DNA of 64,000 bases from Achromobacter spanius (GCF_029637605.1 NZ_CP121261.1:2604001-2668000); one strand, 5' to 3'. Counted from the stretch's first letter, positions 17,018-26,180 are shown. The notes: a model not told the origin generated them from the letters alone. A program made the numbers and translations.

Positions 17018-18169
17018 ATGGCTACTAGTACAAGAGGGGCCTCGGCGATTGTCGGGATCGGCACCACGCCTGGCTGGAACAGCCCCGGGTTCTCGGCGTT
17101 GGATCAACTCGGTATCGCCGTTCAGGCGGCGGCAGTCGATGCGGGCATCGGCGTGGACCAGATCGACGGTTTGTTCACATCCACATTGACGCATTTCATG
17201 CCCGCCCTGTCCGTGGCGGAGTATCTCGGCATCCATCCGACCTATATGGATGGCACCAACATCGGCGGGTCCTCATTTCTGGGCCACCTGTTGTCGGCCA
17301 CGCTTGCCCTGCAAGCCGGGCTGTGCAAAGTGGCCTGCATTTGCTATGGGTCGAATCAACTGTCGGCGGGCGGCAAGCTGACCACCCTGAGCGAACCCGC
17401 CCCCTGGGAGGCGATGTATTCGCCGCGCAACCCCATCAGTGGCTACGCCTTGGCTACCGCGCGCCACATGCACCAGTACGGAACCACGCGCGAACAGTTG
17501 GCCAGTGTCGCGGTCGCCGCGCGCCAGTGGGCGCAGCGCAATCCTGCCGCGCACGAGCGCGGGCCCTTGAGCATCGCCGATGTTCTGGATTCCCGGCCCA
17601 TATCCGACCCTCTCACGCTGCGGGACTGCTGCCTGGTGACCGACGGCGGCGGAGCGTTGATTCTCGTCGCCGCGCAGCGCGTGCCGGAATTTGCCAACAC
17701 GCCGGCCTATGTTCTGGGTGTCGGCGAGGCCACCACGCATCGCCAGATTTCAAGCATGGAAGACCTTACGGTTACCGGTGCCGTGCAATCCGGCCAACGC
17801 GCCTTCCAGATGGCGCGCGTTGCGCCAAAAGAGATCGACGTCTTGCAACTCTATGACGCATTCACCATCAACCCGATTCTGTTTCTTGAGGACCTGGGTT
17901 ACTGCGCCAAGGGCGAAGGTGGCGCGTTCGTGGCCTCAGGCGTGACCGCGCCCGGTGGCGCACTGCCGGTCAACACCAACGGCGGCGGCCTGTCCTGCAA
18001 TCACCCGGGCATGTATGGCATTTTCGCGGCCATCGAGGCCGTGCACCAGATCCGCCGCTCCGCAGGCGCCAGACAGGTTGACGGCGTCGATCTGGCCCTG
18101 GCCCACGGCAATGGCGGTCAGTTGGCCAGCCAGGTCACGGCGATTCTCGGATCGCGCGCCACCCTGTAA
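17018..18169 (+). CDS. thiolase-like protein lacking the nucleophilic cysteine (SCP-x/Ltp2-like, possible retro-aldolase)
   Basis: 383 residues from the ATG at 17018. The thiolase fold is clear (SAIVGIGTTPGW, NTNGGGLSCNHPGMYG, LALAHGNGGQLASQ). Where degradative thiolases have NxCASG with the acylated cysteine, this protein reads NIGGSSF near residues 81-87, so ordinary thiolysis is doubtful. It keeps His329 and has tyrosines at 279 (LYDAFT) and 333 (MYG). The Ltp2-type steroid side-chain aldolases likewise lack the Cys, use tyrosines and require a DUF35 partner, and a DUF35 gene lies directly upstream. The inferred role is cleavage of a beta-hydroxy or beta-keto acyl-CoA in the cytoplasm; plain acetyltransferase activity cannot be ruled out. 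Confidence 0.85.
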   Translation: MATSTRGASAIVGIGTTPGWNSPGFSALDQLGIAVQAAAVDAGIGVDQIDGLFTSTLTHFMPALSVAEYLGIHPTYMDGTNIGGSSFLGHLLSATLALQAGLCKVACICYGSNQLSAGGKLTTLSEPAPWEAMYSPRNPISGYALATARHMHQYGTTREQLASVAVAARQWAQRNPAAHERGPLSIADVLDSRPISDPLTLRDCCLVTDGGGALILVAAQRVPEFANTPAYVLGVGEATTHRQISSMEDLTVTGAVQSGQRAFQMARVAPKEIDVLQLYDAFTINPILFLEDLGYCAKGEGGAFVASGVTAPGGALPVNTNGGGLSCNHPGMYGIFAAIEAVHQIRRSAGARQVDGVDLALAHGNGGQLASQVTAILGSRATL

Positions 18170-18192
18170 ACGCTGAAACCTGGGACACAATC

Positions 18193-19506
18193 ATGAGCAC
18201 CACCACCAGCACGCCAGTCGTCACCAACCATCCCTTCGCGGCCGAGCGTCAATTGCAAGAGCTGCCGTTCGCGGCCAAGGCTAGGTCAGTCAGCCGAGCG
18301 GCGGTGATAGGCGCCGGCACGATGGGCGGCGGCATCGCGATGTGCTTCGCCAACGCCGGCATACCCGTGGTGCTGCTGGAGAAAGACGCCGAGCGACTCA
18401 ATCAGGGCTTGGCGCGCATCGAAGAAAACTACGCCAACTCCGCTCGGCGCGGCCGGCTCAGCGCAGGCGACGTCGCGCAGCGTCAGGCATGCATACAGGG
18501 CAGCACGCGCTTCGAGGATCTGGCCGACGTGGATCTGGTCATTGAAGCGGTGTTCGAGGAAATCGGGCTCAAACACGAGATATTCAAGACGCTTGATCGG
18601 GTCTGCAAACCCGGCGCCATCCTGGCCTCAAACACCTCTTTCCTGGACATCGACACTATCGCGAGCGCCACCCGGCGGCCCCAGGACGTGGTCGGGATGC
18701 ACTTTTTCAGTCCCGCCAACGTCATGCAGTTGCTGGAGAACGTGCGCGGCTCCGCCACCTCTGACGACGTGTGCGCCACCGTCATGGATGTGGGCCGCCG
18801 CCTGGGCAAGGTCGCCGTGCTGGTGCGGTCCTGCGACGGATTCGTCGGCAACCGCATGTTGGCGAAGCGCACGCGCGAAAGCTATTTCCTGGTCCAGGAA
18901 GGCGCCTCGCCCTTTCAAATAGACCGTGTTCTGCGCGACTTCGGCCTTCCGATGGGGCCGTTCGCCATGGCGGACCTGGCAGGTTTGGACGTGGGCTGGC
19001 GCAATCGCCAGAGCCGCCTTCAGAACCTGACCCCGCGCGAGCGTGAGTGCGACATGCTGGACCGCATGGTCGCCGCGGGCCGGCTGGGCCAGAAGACCCA
19101 GGGCGGCTTTTACGACTATGACAGTGACCGCAAGGCCACCCCATCACCGGCTGCCGAAGCACTGGTCGACGCACACCGCGCCGCCTCCGGCAGACAAGCG
19201 CGGCAGATCTCCGACCAGGAAATTCTGGAGCGTTGCCTGTACTCCATGATCAACGAAGCCGCCTATATCCTGGAAGAGAATATCGTCGAACGCGCGTCCG
19301 ACATCGACGTCGTCTGGCTAAAAGGTTATGGCTTTCCCGCCTATCGGGGCGGCCCGCTGTGCTACGCGGACCAGATCGGCCTGCCTGCCATCCTGGCGGG
19401 GCTGCGCAAGTACGAAGCCGAGCACGGTTCCCAATACTGGAAGCCGGCCAATCTCATCGTCAAGCTCGCTCAAGAGGGGCGAGGTTTTCTCGATGGCCCA
19501 GCCTGA
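18193..19506 (+). CDS. 3-hydroxyacyl-CoA dehydrogenase
   Basis: 437 residues. A Rossmann NAD-binding domain begins at residue 38 (VIGAGTMGGGIA), followed by VIEAVFEE, ILASNTSFLDID and GMHFFSPANVMQLLE, which carry the family's catalytic His. Two copies of the C-terminal helical domain follow (FVGNRMLAK, MGPFAMADLAGLDVG; then GYGFPAYRGGPL). The layout is that of the dehydrogenase half of FadB/FadJ without the enoyl-CoA hydratase half. It oxidises 3-hydroxyacyl-CoA to 3-ketoacyl-CoA with NAD. It lies 23 bases after the thiolase-like gene and is probably the last gene of the DUF35, thiolase, dehydrogenase unit. An extra N-terminal stretch of about 35 residues precedes the Rossmann fold. Confidence 0.93.
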   Translation: MSTTTSTPVVTNHPFAAERQLQELPFAAKARSVSRAAVIGAGTMGGGIAMCFANAGIPVVLLEKDAERLNQGLARIEENYANSARRGRLSAGDVAQRQACIQGSTRFEDLADVDLVIEAVFEEIGLKHEIFKTLDRVCKPGAILASNTSFLDIDTIASATRRPQDVVGMHFFSPANVMQLLENVRGSATSDDVCATVMDVGRRLGKVAVLVRSCDGFVGNRMLAKRTRESYFLVQEGASPFQIDRVLRDFGLPMGPFAMADLAGLDVGWRNRQSRLQNLTPRERECDMLDRMVAAGRLGQKTQGGFYDYDSDRKATPSPAAEALVDAHRAASGRQARQISDQEILERCLYSMINEAAYILEENIVERASDIDVVWLKGYGFPAYRGGPLCYADQIGLPAILAGLRKYEAEHGSQYWKPANLIVKLAQEGRGFLDGPA

Positions 19507-19545
19507 AGCCGCGCACACGCGGGCTTGCACGCCATCGCGAAGCCA

Positions 19546-20628
19546 TCACGGCTCAGGGATGTTTTCCCGGAAGATGACCTGTAGCCGTGGCAGGTAGCTG
19601 GGTTCGGGCGCGCCCTTCACGGCCGCCACCAGCAGCTTGACGATCTCGCGCGCCTCGACGCGCGGGTTCTGGTCGATGACGGCGTCCATGATGCGATCGA
19701 GCAACAGGCGGCGCGTGGCTTCGGTGAGGTCGTGGCCCACGAAGACAATGCGCTGGGCGGAGGCTGCCTTGCTTGAGCTAGCCTCGTCTGGCCGCGCCTC
19801 AGCCGGCCGCGCCTGAGCCGGCCGCACCTCAGCCGGCCGCGCCTCTTTCAGCGCCCGCGCGATGCCTTGATTGCCGGCGCCGATGTTGTAAATCGCGTGC
19901 GGCGGATCTTTGCGCAGCAGATCCTGCGTGACGGCAAAGGCGCGGTCGCGGTCGTCGCCGATCTCAAGAATGTGTGCGATGCGCAGGTGCGGAAACTCTT
20001 CGCTCAGCAGCGAGCGAAAGCCCATCTCGCGCTCTTCGTGGCCGCGATACGCCAGGGACCCCACGAACACCGCAACCTTGCGCTCGGCGTGCTGTGGCAG
20101 AAACCGGCCCAGCAACAGCGCGGCCAGGCGGCCCGCGGCGCGGTTGTCGATGCCCACGTAACCCAGGCGCGCCGAGATCGGAATGTCCGACACCAGGGTG
20201 CTTACATGCACGCCGCTGTCGCGCAGCGCCATGATGGCGTCGCGCACTTGTGGATGGTCCAGCCCAACCAGGCCAACGGCCTGCGTCTGCTCGCGCAGCT
20301 CGTAGAGCTTTTGCGCGAGCTTATGGGCGTCGAATCCCTCGATCAGATGCAGGCGGGCCCGCACATCGGGGCGGGTGGCGGCTTCTTCCAGCAGGTGCCG
20401 GCCCAACGCGGTCATGAAGCTGTTGGTGCCGGCGGGCAAAACGAAATCGACCCGCACATCCTGGCTAGCGGCATCGGCACCCTGGACGAAGTAACCAAGA
20501 CGATTGGCGATTGCCAGCACGCGGTCGCGTGTCTTGCCGCGCACGCCGTCGCGGTCGTTCAGCACCCGGTCCACGGTGGCGGTGGACATGCCGGCTTCAC
20601 GGGCGATGAGGGAAATGGTGGGACGCAT
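19546..20628 (-). CDS. LacI-family transcriptional regulator
   Basis: 360 residues. The N-terminal HTH and hinge are canonical (ISLIAREAGMSTATVDRVLNDRDGVRGKTRDRV). The periplasmic-binding-like effector domain ends with the FVGHDLTEATRRLLLDRIMDAVIDQNP block seen in regulators for sugars and polyols. It is divergent from the seven-gene operon starting at 20855 and is its probable regulator through the inverted repeat at 20762-20795. An unusual low-complexity insert of about 25 residues (ARPAE-type pentapeptides) lies between IARALKE and RIVFVGHD, encoded by a 15-bp tandem repeat. This is a surface loop in relatives, so the protein may well tolerate it. Confidence 0.93.
   Translation of the reverse strand: MRPTISLIAREAGMSTATVDRVLNDRDGVRGKTRDRVLAIANRLGYFVQGADAASQDVRVDFVLPAGTNSFMTALGRHLLEEAATRPDVRARLHLIEGFDAHKLAQKLYELREQTQAVGLVGLDHPQVRDAIMALRDSGVHVSTLVSDIPISARLGYVGIDNRAAGRLAALLLGRFLPQHAERKVAVFVGSLAYRGHEEREMGFRSLLSEEFPHLRIAHILEIGDDRDRAFAVTQDLLRKDPPHAIYNIGAGNQGIARALKEARPAEVRPAQARPAEARPDEASSSKAASAQRIVFVGHDLTEATRRLLLDRIMDAVIDQNPRVEAREIVKLLVAAVKGAPEPSYLPRLQVIFRENIPEP
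19791..19850 (-). repeat. 15-bp tandem repeat inside the LacI-type gene
   Basis: About four units of GCCGCGCCTCAGCCG (plus-strand sense) follow each other at 19791, 19806, 19821 and, decayed, 19836. Being in frame, they encode pentapeptides such as ARPAE and VRPAQ in the effector domain of the regulator. Confidence 0.9.
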
Positions 20629-20761
20629 GCGGTATCAGGCTCTCAAGACACCATCAGGACGATGGTAGCGAGGCGATCATAACCCATCATTTGCAATCAT
20701 TCTGGATCAAAAAGGTAAGGTTGCTGCCCTATGAGCGCCATCCACCTTTACGCCTGATTGT

Positions 20762-20795
20762 TTTGATGTGATTATCGCGGCTCAATCACATCAAA
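20762..20795. promoter_or_regulatory. 12-bp perfect inverted repeat, likely operator of the LacI-type regulator
   Basis: TTTGATGTGATT and AATCACATCAAA are perfect inverted copies separated by 10 bases, in the 226-base gap between the divergent regulator and the operon, 60 bases before the first operon start. A Crp site was considered, but the TGTGA/TCACA spacing is wrong for one. Confidence 0.65.
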
Positions 20796-20854
20796 CACAG
20801 CACGGCAGGATGCCAGGCAGTCGACAGTGCATACCAAGCCGGCAGGAGGAGCAC

Positions 20855-21946
20855 ATGTCGCACCCTACCCTGGTGCCCGACCCGCCCGTTCGGGAACGGC
20901 GCTTTCGCATCGGCTGCATCGGCGCCGGCATGATCATGGCCGAGTGCCATCTGGCGGCCTACCAGCAGGCCGGCTTCACGGTGACGGCGATCGCGTCGCG
21001 TACGCACAGCAAAGCGGCCAAGGTCGCCGAACGCTACGGCATCCCGCTAGTGCATGAGAATCCCCTGGCCCTGATCGCCGATCCACAGATCGAGATCGTG
21101 GACATCGCGTATCCGCCCGACCAGCAGCCCGCGTTGATTCGCGCCGCATTGCGCGCTCCGCACGTGCGCGGCGTGCTGGCGCAGAAGCCCCTCGCCCTGT
21201 CGCTGGACGAAGCCCGCGCCTTGCGCGACGAGGCGCGGGCCGCCGGCAAGATCCTGTCGGTGAACCAGAACATGCGCTACGACCAATCGATGCGCACGCT
21301 CAAACAACTGCTGGACCAGGGCGTTCTGGGCACGCCGGTGTTCGCGCAGATCGACATGCACGCCATCCCGCACTGGCAGGATTTCTTGCGCGGCTATGAC
21401 CGGCTGACGCTCTCTAACATGAGCGTGCATCACCTTGATGCCCTGCGTTATCTGTTTGGCGAGCCCACCGAAATCACCAGCATCACCCGCCCCGATCCGC
21501 GCACCGAATTCGCGCATCAGGATGGGCTGGTGAGCACCACGCTGCGCTTTGGCAACGGCCTGCTTGCGCTGTCGCTCGAAGATGTGTGGTCGGGCCCACG
21601 GGCCGAGGGATACCCCGACGACCAGCACATCCGCTGGCGCGTGGAAGGCACCGAGGGCGTCGCGCGCGGCACTATCGGCTGGCCCACCGGCGAGCCGTCG
21701 ACCCTAAGCTACGCCTCGCGCGCGGCCCAGGGCCATACCGACGGGCGTTGGGTAACCCCCACGTGGGACACGATGTGGTTTCCGCATGCCTTCATCGGCG
21801 TGATGGAGCAGTTGCAGTACGCGCTGGCCAGCGGCACCGAGCCTGCGTTGAGCGTGACCGACAACGTACGCACGATGGCGCTGGTCGAGGCCGCGTATAC
21901 GTCCATCGCCGAAGGCCGCACAGTACGGCTGCCGGCTGTTGAATAA
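20855..21946 (+). CDS. Gfo/Idh/MocA-family oxidoreductase
   Basis: 363 residues from the ATG at 20855, chosen for the AGGAGG 5-10 bases upstream. The N-terminal Rossmann domain shows RIGCIGAGMIMAECH. The catalytic lysine lies in AQKPLALS, where most members have EKP, and the C-terminal domain has the MSVHHLDALRYLFGEP block. Such enzymes oxidise or epimerise sugars, inositols and related polyols with NAD(P) in the cytoplasm. This is the first gene of the operon controlled by the divergent LacI-type regulator. The neighbouring isomerase and DUF4432 genes support a sugar-like substrate, but which one cannot be told. Confidence 0.9.
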   Translation: MSHPTLVPDPPVRERRFRIGCIGAGMIMAECHLAAYQQAGFTVTAIASRTHSKAAKVAERYGIPLVHENPLALIADPQIEIVDIAYPPDQQPALIRAALRAPHVRGVLAQKPLALSLDEARALRDEARAAGKILSVNQNMRYDQSMRTLKQLLDQGVLGTPVFAQIDMHAIPHWQDFLRGYDRLTLSNMSVHHLDALRYLFGEPTEITSITRPDPRTEFAHQDGLVSTTLRFGNGLLALSLEDVWSGPRAEGYPDDQHIRWRVEGTEGVARGTIGWPTGEPSTLSYASRAAQGHTDGRWVTPTWDTMWFPHAFIGVMEQLQYALASGTEPALSVTDNVRTMALVEAAYTSIAEGRTVRLPAVE

Positions 21947-21976
21947 CCAGACAAAAAACAGACGGAGACAAACATC

Positions 21977-22891
21977 ATGATCCAGACCGGAATCTTCTCG
22001 GGCTACTTTCCCTATGAGCTGGAGCGCACAGCCAAGGTGATCCGCTCGCACGGCTTCAACACTGTGCAGCTGGACCTGCATTTCAAGGACATGGAGCTCG
22101 GCCCGGGGCAGCTGACCGCGCAGAAATGCACCCAGATCCGCGACACCTTCCGCAACTACAACCTGCCGGTGTCCTGCATCTCGGCCTATACCAATATCGT
22201 TCATCCCGATCCCGCCGAGCGCCAACGCCGCAATGGCTATCTCAAAGAGATCCTTACGCACGCGCGCCAGTTGGGCTCGCCTTACGTGATCTCGGAAACC
22301 GGTACGTTCGCCACCGACAGCGACTGGGTGCATCACCCCAGGAACAAGACCGAGGAAGGCTGGGACCAGTGCCGCAAGGTGATCGCCGAGCTGTCGCAAC
22401 ATGCCTATGACCATGGCGCGGTGTTCCTGCTTGAGACCTACGTGAACAACGTGGTGGGATCCGTCGAGGAAACGCTGCGCATGTTCGCCGAAGTGGATCA
22501 CCCTGGCCTTGGCCTCTTGATGGATCCGACGAACTACTTCGAAGCGCACAACATCGACCAGATGGACCGCACGCTCAATCAGGTGTTCGACGCGCTCTCC
22601 GACAAGATCTGCATCGCGCATGCCAAGGACGTGAAGCGCTCGGGCGATGACAAGTCGGAAAAGCACAGCGACATTGGTGACGAGGGCGCGGCCGAGAGCC
22701 ATACCTTCCGTGGCGTGGGCGAGATCGAGCTGCCTGCGCCGGGCCTGGGCGCGCTGAATTACGACCTGTACTTGCAGCGCCTGGCGAAGAAGCACCCCAA
22801 CATTCCCATCATCATCGAGCACTTGACCGAAGACGACGTGCCGCGCGCCAAGACCTTCCTGGACGAGCGGCTGCGCGCGAACGGCCTGTAG
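21977..22891 (+). CDS. sugar phosphate isomerase/epimerase-type TIM-barrel protein
   Basis: 304 residues of the xylose-isomerase-like (AP endonuclease 2) TIM-barrel family. Conserved segments include GFNTVQLDLHF, SYVISETGTF-like PYVISETGT, VFLLETYVNNVVG, GLLMDPTNYF and IIIEHL, which supply the Glu, Asp and His metal ligands on the strand ends. Members include inosose dehydratases, hydroxypyruvate isomerase and epimerases. It starts 30 bases after the oxidoreductase gene, with a fair ribosome binding site (GACGGAGA). The partner genes suggest that it isomerises or dehydrates the product of that enzyme. The exact reaction is unknown. Confidence 0.88.
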   Translation: MIQTGIFSGYFPYELERTAKVIRSHGFNTVQLDLHFKDMELGPGQLTAQKCTQIRDTFRNYNLPVSCISAYTNIVHPDPAERQRRNGYLKEILTHARQLGSPYVISETGTFATDSDWVHHPRNKTEEGWDQCRKVIAELSQHAYDHGAVFLLETYVNNVVGSVEETLRMFAEVDHPGLGLLMDPTNYFEAHNIDQMDRTLNQVFDALSDKICIAHAKDVKRSGDDKSEKHSDIGDEGAAESHTFRGVGEIELPAPGLGALNYDLYLQRLAKKHPNIPIIIEHLTEDDVPRAKTFLDERLRANGL

Positions 22892-23016
22892 GCCGCCTGG
22901 CGCAACCGAGGCGCACCGCGAGGCAACCTTCCATCAGGCCCGCGGCGCGCCCACGAATACGATTTTGAACACCGACACCGGCAAACGCTTATCCGCGCCT
23001 TTGCCAGGGAGAACTC

Positions 23017-24195
23017 ATGCCTGACATTTACGGAACCTGGATGACGCGCCGCGACGTGGAGGCGCGCACCGGGCAGCTTGCGCAGTTTGCCGGCGTACGC
23101 CTGATGACGCTGGACGACGGGCTGGAGCGCGGTATCCGCATGCTGGAGTTCCGCAGCGGCACGGGCCTGCGTTTTACGGTGCTGGTGGATCGCGCGATGG
23201 ACATCGCCGATTGCGAATACCGTGGCTTGGCCATGGGATGGCAGTCGCCGTCGGGCTATCGCCACCCCGGCCTGCATGACTATGAAGGCGAAGGCGGACT
23301 GGGCTGGATGCGCTCGTTCTCGGGCCTCATGATCACCTGCGGGCTGGACCACATTCTGTTCATGTACGACGCACCGGCCGACAACTATGTGTACGGCCCG
23401 CGCAAGATCGCCAAGCAGTCCATCCATGGCCGCGTGGGCACCATTCCGGCGCGCCTGTCCGGCTACGGCGAACGCTGGGACGGCGATCGCTGCGTGCTGT
23501 GGGCGGAGGGAGTCGTAAGCCAGGGCACCGTGTTCGGCGAGCACCTGGAGCTGCACCGCCGCATCGAGATCGAGGTGGGCACCAACGACATCAAACTGTC
23601 GGATCGCGTGGTGAATCGCGGCTTCTACCGCACGCCGCACATGCTCTGCTATCACATCAACCTGGGCTATCCGGTGCTGGACGCCGACTCGCGCTATCTG
23701 GCGCCGATCCGCGATGTGGTGTGGGCCGCGCACGAGGAAACCTACCGCGAGCAGGGCGTGGGCTACCGCCGCATGCCGGCGCCACAGTTGGGCTTTCATG
23801 AGCAGGTGTGGCAGCACGAGATGGCCGCCGCCGACGACGGCAGCGTCCCGGTGGCCCTGGTCAACGACAAGCTGGCCCTGGGCATGCAGGTCAGCACCTT
23901 CAAGCATCAATTCCCTTGCCAGTATCAATGGCAGAACCTGCAATCGGGCCAGTATGCGATGGGCATCGAGCCCTCGACCAACCATGTGCTGGGCCAGGGC
24001 GCGGCGCGTGAGCGCAACGAGCTCATCTGGCTTGAGCATGGGGAAGAGCGCCGCTACGACACCACGTTCAGCGTGCTGGGATCGCCCGCCGATATCGCGG
24101 CATGCGAAGCACGCATCCGCGCGATCGCGGTGCAGCCCGAAGCCGATTATCCACCGTTGTCGGGGCGCTTCGCGCCCATCGCGGGGCGCACATGA
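23017..24195 (+). CDS. DUF4432 family protein (aldose-epimerase-like fold)
   Basis: 392 residues. Recognisable blocks of the family are RTGQLAQFAGVRLMTLDDG, RGIRMLEFRSGTGLRFTVLVDRAMDIA, SFSGLMITCGLDH, and NQ-rich PCQYQWQNLQSGQYAMGIEPSTNHV. The fold is a galactose-mutarotase-like beta-sandwich. Function is not established; members sit in carbohydrate catabolic operons and are thought to bind or epimerise a sugar or sugar acid. A good ribosome binding site (AGGGAGA) precedes the ATG. The stop overlaps the next gene by ATGA, so the SDR is translationally coupled. Confidence 0.88.
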   Translation: MPDIYGTWMTRRDVEARTGQLAQFAGVRLMTLDDGLERGIRMLEFRSGTGLRFTVLVDRAMDIADCEYRGLAMGWQSPSGYRHPGLHDYEGEGGLGWMRSFSGLMITCGLDHILFMYDAPADNYVYGPRKIAKQSIHGRVGTIPARLSGYGERWDGDRCVLWAEGVVSQGTVFGEHLELHRRIEIEVGTNDIKLSDRVVNRGFYRTPHMLCYHINLGYPVLDADSRYLAPIRDVVWAAHEETYREQGVGYRRMPAPQLGFHEQVWQHEMAAADDGSVPVALVNDKLALGMQVSTFKHQFPCQYQWQNLQSGQYAMGIEPSTNHVLGQGAARERNELIWLEHGEERRYDTTFSVLGSPADIAACEARIRAIAVQPEADYPPLSGRFAPIAGRT

Positions 24196-24953
24196 GCGCG
24201 CGCTTCTCATTGCAAGGCCGTCGCGTGCTTTACACGGGCGCGGCGGGCGGCTTCGGTGTGGACACCACGCTTGCACTGCTGGAAGCGGGCGCCCACGTGA
24301 TCGCGCTCGACAACCACGCCGGGCATATCGATCGCTTGCGCAGCACCGTGCCGGCGCGGTTCTCCGACCAGCTTCACGTCCTGCAGGCCGATCTTTCCGA
24401 CGCCAGCGCGCTGCAGTCGCACCTTGAGCAGTTGACCGCCCAGGGCCCGATCGATGTGGTCATCAACAACGCGGCGATCTACCCCTCGCGCCCGTTCGAG
24501 GAATACAGCGACGCAGAGCTGGCGCGCGTGCACCGCGTGAACGTGGAGGCGGCGATTCAGATCGTCCGCGCGGCGCTGCCCGGCATGCGCGAACAGCAGT
24601 GGGGCCGCGTCATCAATATCTCGTCGATCACGCTGTCCGGCGGCTGGGAAAACCTGCTGCCCTACGTGCAATCCAAGGGCGCGATGGTGGGCGCCACGCG
24701 CGCCTTCGCCCGCGAGTTCGGCAAGTGGGGCATCACCGTCAACGCCATCTCGCCGGGCGCATTTCCCACCGACGCCGAGAAGATCCATCCCGATCCCGAG
24801 GGCTACAACCGCATGGTGCTTGAACGCCAGTCGGTAAAGCGCCGCGGGCACGCGGGTGACATCGCCGCGGCCATCATTTTCCTTGCCTCGGACGAGGCGG
24901 GCTTCATTTCCGGACAGACGCTGGCAGTTGACGGCGGCTGGGTCATGCATTGA
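24192..24953 (+). CDS. short-chain dehydrogenase/reductase
   Basis: 253 residues from the ATG that overlaps the DUF4432 stop. It has the SDR glycine motif TGAAGGFG, the NNAA motif (INNAAIYPS), catalytic Ser in INISSITLSGG and Tyr-x3-Lys in YVQSKGA, then SPGAFPTDAEK and the C-terminal AVDGGW. These are classical SDRs that use NAD(P) to oxidise or reduce a hydroxyl or keto group. The operon context suggests a sugar- or polyol-derived hydroxy acid. The first glycine motif is slightly unusual (TGAAGGFG for TGxxxGxG) but keeps its glycines. Confidence 0.93.
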   Translation: MSARFSLQGRRVLYTGAAGGFGVDTTLALLEAGAHVIALDNHAGHIDRLRSTVPARFSDQLHVLQADLSDASALQSHLEQLTAQGPIDVVINNAAIYPSRPFEEYSDAELARVHRVNVEAAIQIVRAALPGMREQQWGRVINISSITLSGGWENLLPYVQSKGAMVGATRAFAREFGKWGITVNAISPGAFPTDAEKIHPDPEGYNRMVLERQSVKRRGHAGDIAAAIIFLASDEAGFISGQTLAVDGGWVMH

Positions 24954-24983
24954 GGCGCATCGGCGCACGCAGAGGGTAGAAGC

Positions 24984-26180
24984 ATGAGTATTCTTTCTGG
25001 CTACAAGGTTCTGGACTGCTCCATCGCCATGGCGGGGCCGTTCGCGGCGCAGCGCCTGGGCGACCTGGGCGCCGACGTGATCAAGATCGAGCCGCCCACC
25101 GGCGAATGGCAGCGGCACGCGCCGGCCGGCGGCATCACGGGCAACAAGATCAACGTGTCCTTTCTCTCGCTGAACCGCAACAAGCGCTCGCTTGCGATCG
25201 ACCTGAAGAGTGCCGGCGGTAAAGAGATCATCCAGAAGCTCGCGGCGCAGGCCGATGTGTTTATCCAGAACTACCGTCCGGGTGTCGCCGGCCGTCTGGG
25301 TGTGGACTACGAGACTCTGTCGGCGCTGAACCCGCGCCTGATCTATGTATCGATGTCGGGCTTCGGCGAAGACGGCCCCTATGCCACGCGCCCCGGTCAG
25401 GACCTGCTGTTGCAGGCGATGTCGGGCGCCATGCTGTCGTCGGGCCGCGCGGGCGAAGCGCCCCGCGCGGCGGGCCAGTATGTGGTCGACGCCGTCACCG
25501 CGTATTGCGCCTTCGAAGGCGTGCTGGCCGCGCTGCTGCACCGCGAGCGTACCGGCGAAGGCCAGAAGGTCGAGGTCAACATGCTGGATGCGATCACCAC
25601 GATCCAGATGCAGGAGCTCTCGGTCTACACCGTGGGGCACAAGCCGCAGGTGCGCAGTGCCGAGCCGCATGCCCACGTGTACATCCGCGCCCCCTATGGC
25701 ACCTTCGCGACCAGCGACGGCTATCTGGCGCTTGCCATGCCCGACATGAAAGTGCTGGCGCGCGTGACCGAAGAGCCGCGCCTGGCGGAGTACACCGACG
25801 AGCGCGACGGTTGGGAAAAGCGCGACGAGATCTATGCGCTGGTGCGCGACACCCTCGCAAAGGCCTCGACGGCCGACTGGTTCGCCAAGCTCGATGCCGC
25901 CGGCATCTGGTGCAGCCCCGTCTATGGCTACGCCGATCTGGTCGACGATCCGCAGATCGCCCACAACGGCACCTTCGTCGAGTATGAGCATCCGACCGAA
26001 GGCAAGATCAAGACGCCAGGTTTTCCGATCCGCTTTTCCAAGACGCCAAGCCAGGTGCTGCGCGGCGCACCGCTTACCGGCCAACACACCGACGAAGTGC
26101 TGCGCGATTTTGGCTTCAGCGCCGACGAGATCGCCGCGCATGCGGCCTCGGGCGCGGTGCTGCGTGGAACCTCGGAATGA
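24984..26180 (+). CDS. CaiB/BaiF family III CoA-transferase
   Basis: 398 residues, single-domain. The N-terminus LSGYKVLDCSIAMAGPFAAQRLGDLGADVIKIE is diagnostic. The catalytic Asp lies in the GQYVVDAVTAYCAFEGVLAALLHRERTG block. The enzyme would activate a free acid by transfer of CoA from another acyl-CoA. It follows the SDR gene by 30 bases and overlaps the next gene by ATGA. Its presence together with an enoyl-CoA hydratase says that the sugar-like route upstream ends in an acid that is then handled as a CoA thioester. Confidence 0.93.
   Translation: MSILSGYKVLDCSIAMAGPFAAQRLGDLGADVIKIEPPTGEWQRHAPAGGITGNKINVSFLSLNRNKRSLAIDLKSAGGKEIIQKLAAQADVFIQNYRPGVAGRLGVDYETLSALNPRLIYVSMSGFGEDGPYATRPGQDLLLQAMSGAMLSSGRAGEAPRAAGQYVVDAVTAYCAFEGVLAALLHRERTGEGQKVEVNMLDAITTIQMQELSVYTVGHKPQVRSAEPHAHVYIRAPYGTFATSDGYLALAMPDMKVLARVTEEPRLAEYTDERDGWEKRDEIYALVRDTLAKASTADWFAKLDAAGIWCSPVYGYADLVDDPQIAHNGTFVEYEHPTEGKIKTPGFPIRFSKTPSQVLRGAPLTGQHTDEVLRDFGFSADEIAAHAASGAVLRGTSE

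Noticed and set aside
20762..20795. Crp-like site (TGTGA...TCACA) upstream of the sugar/CoA operon
   Set aside because: The half sites are too far apart for Crp; the 12-bp symmetry fits a regulator-specific operator better.
24207..26141. 644-codon minus-strand open frame opposite the SDR and CoA-transferase genes
   Set aside because: Antisense shadow spanning two well-supported genes on the plus strand.
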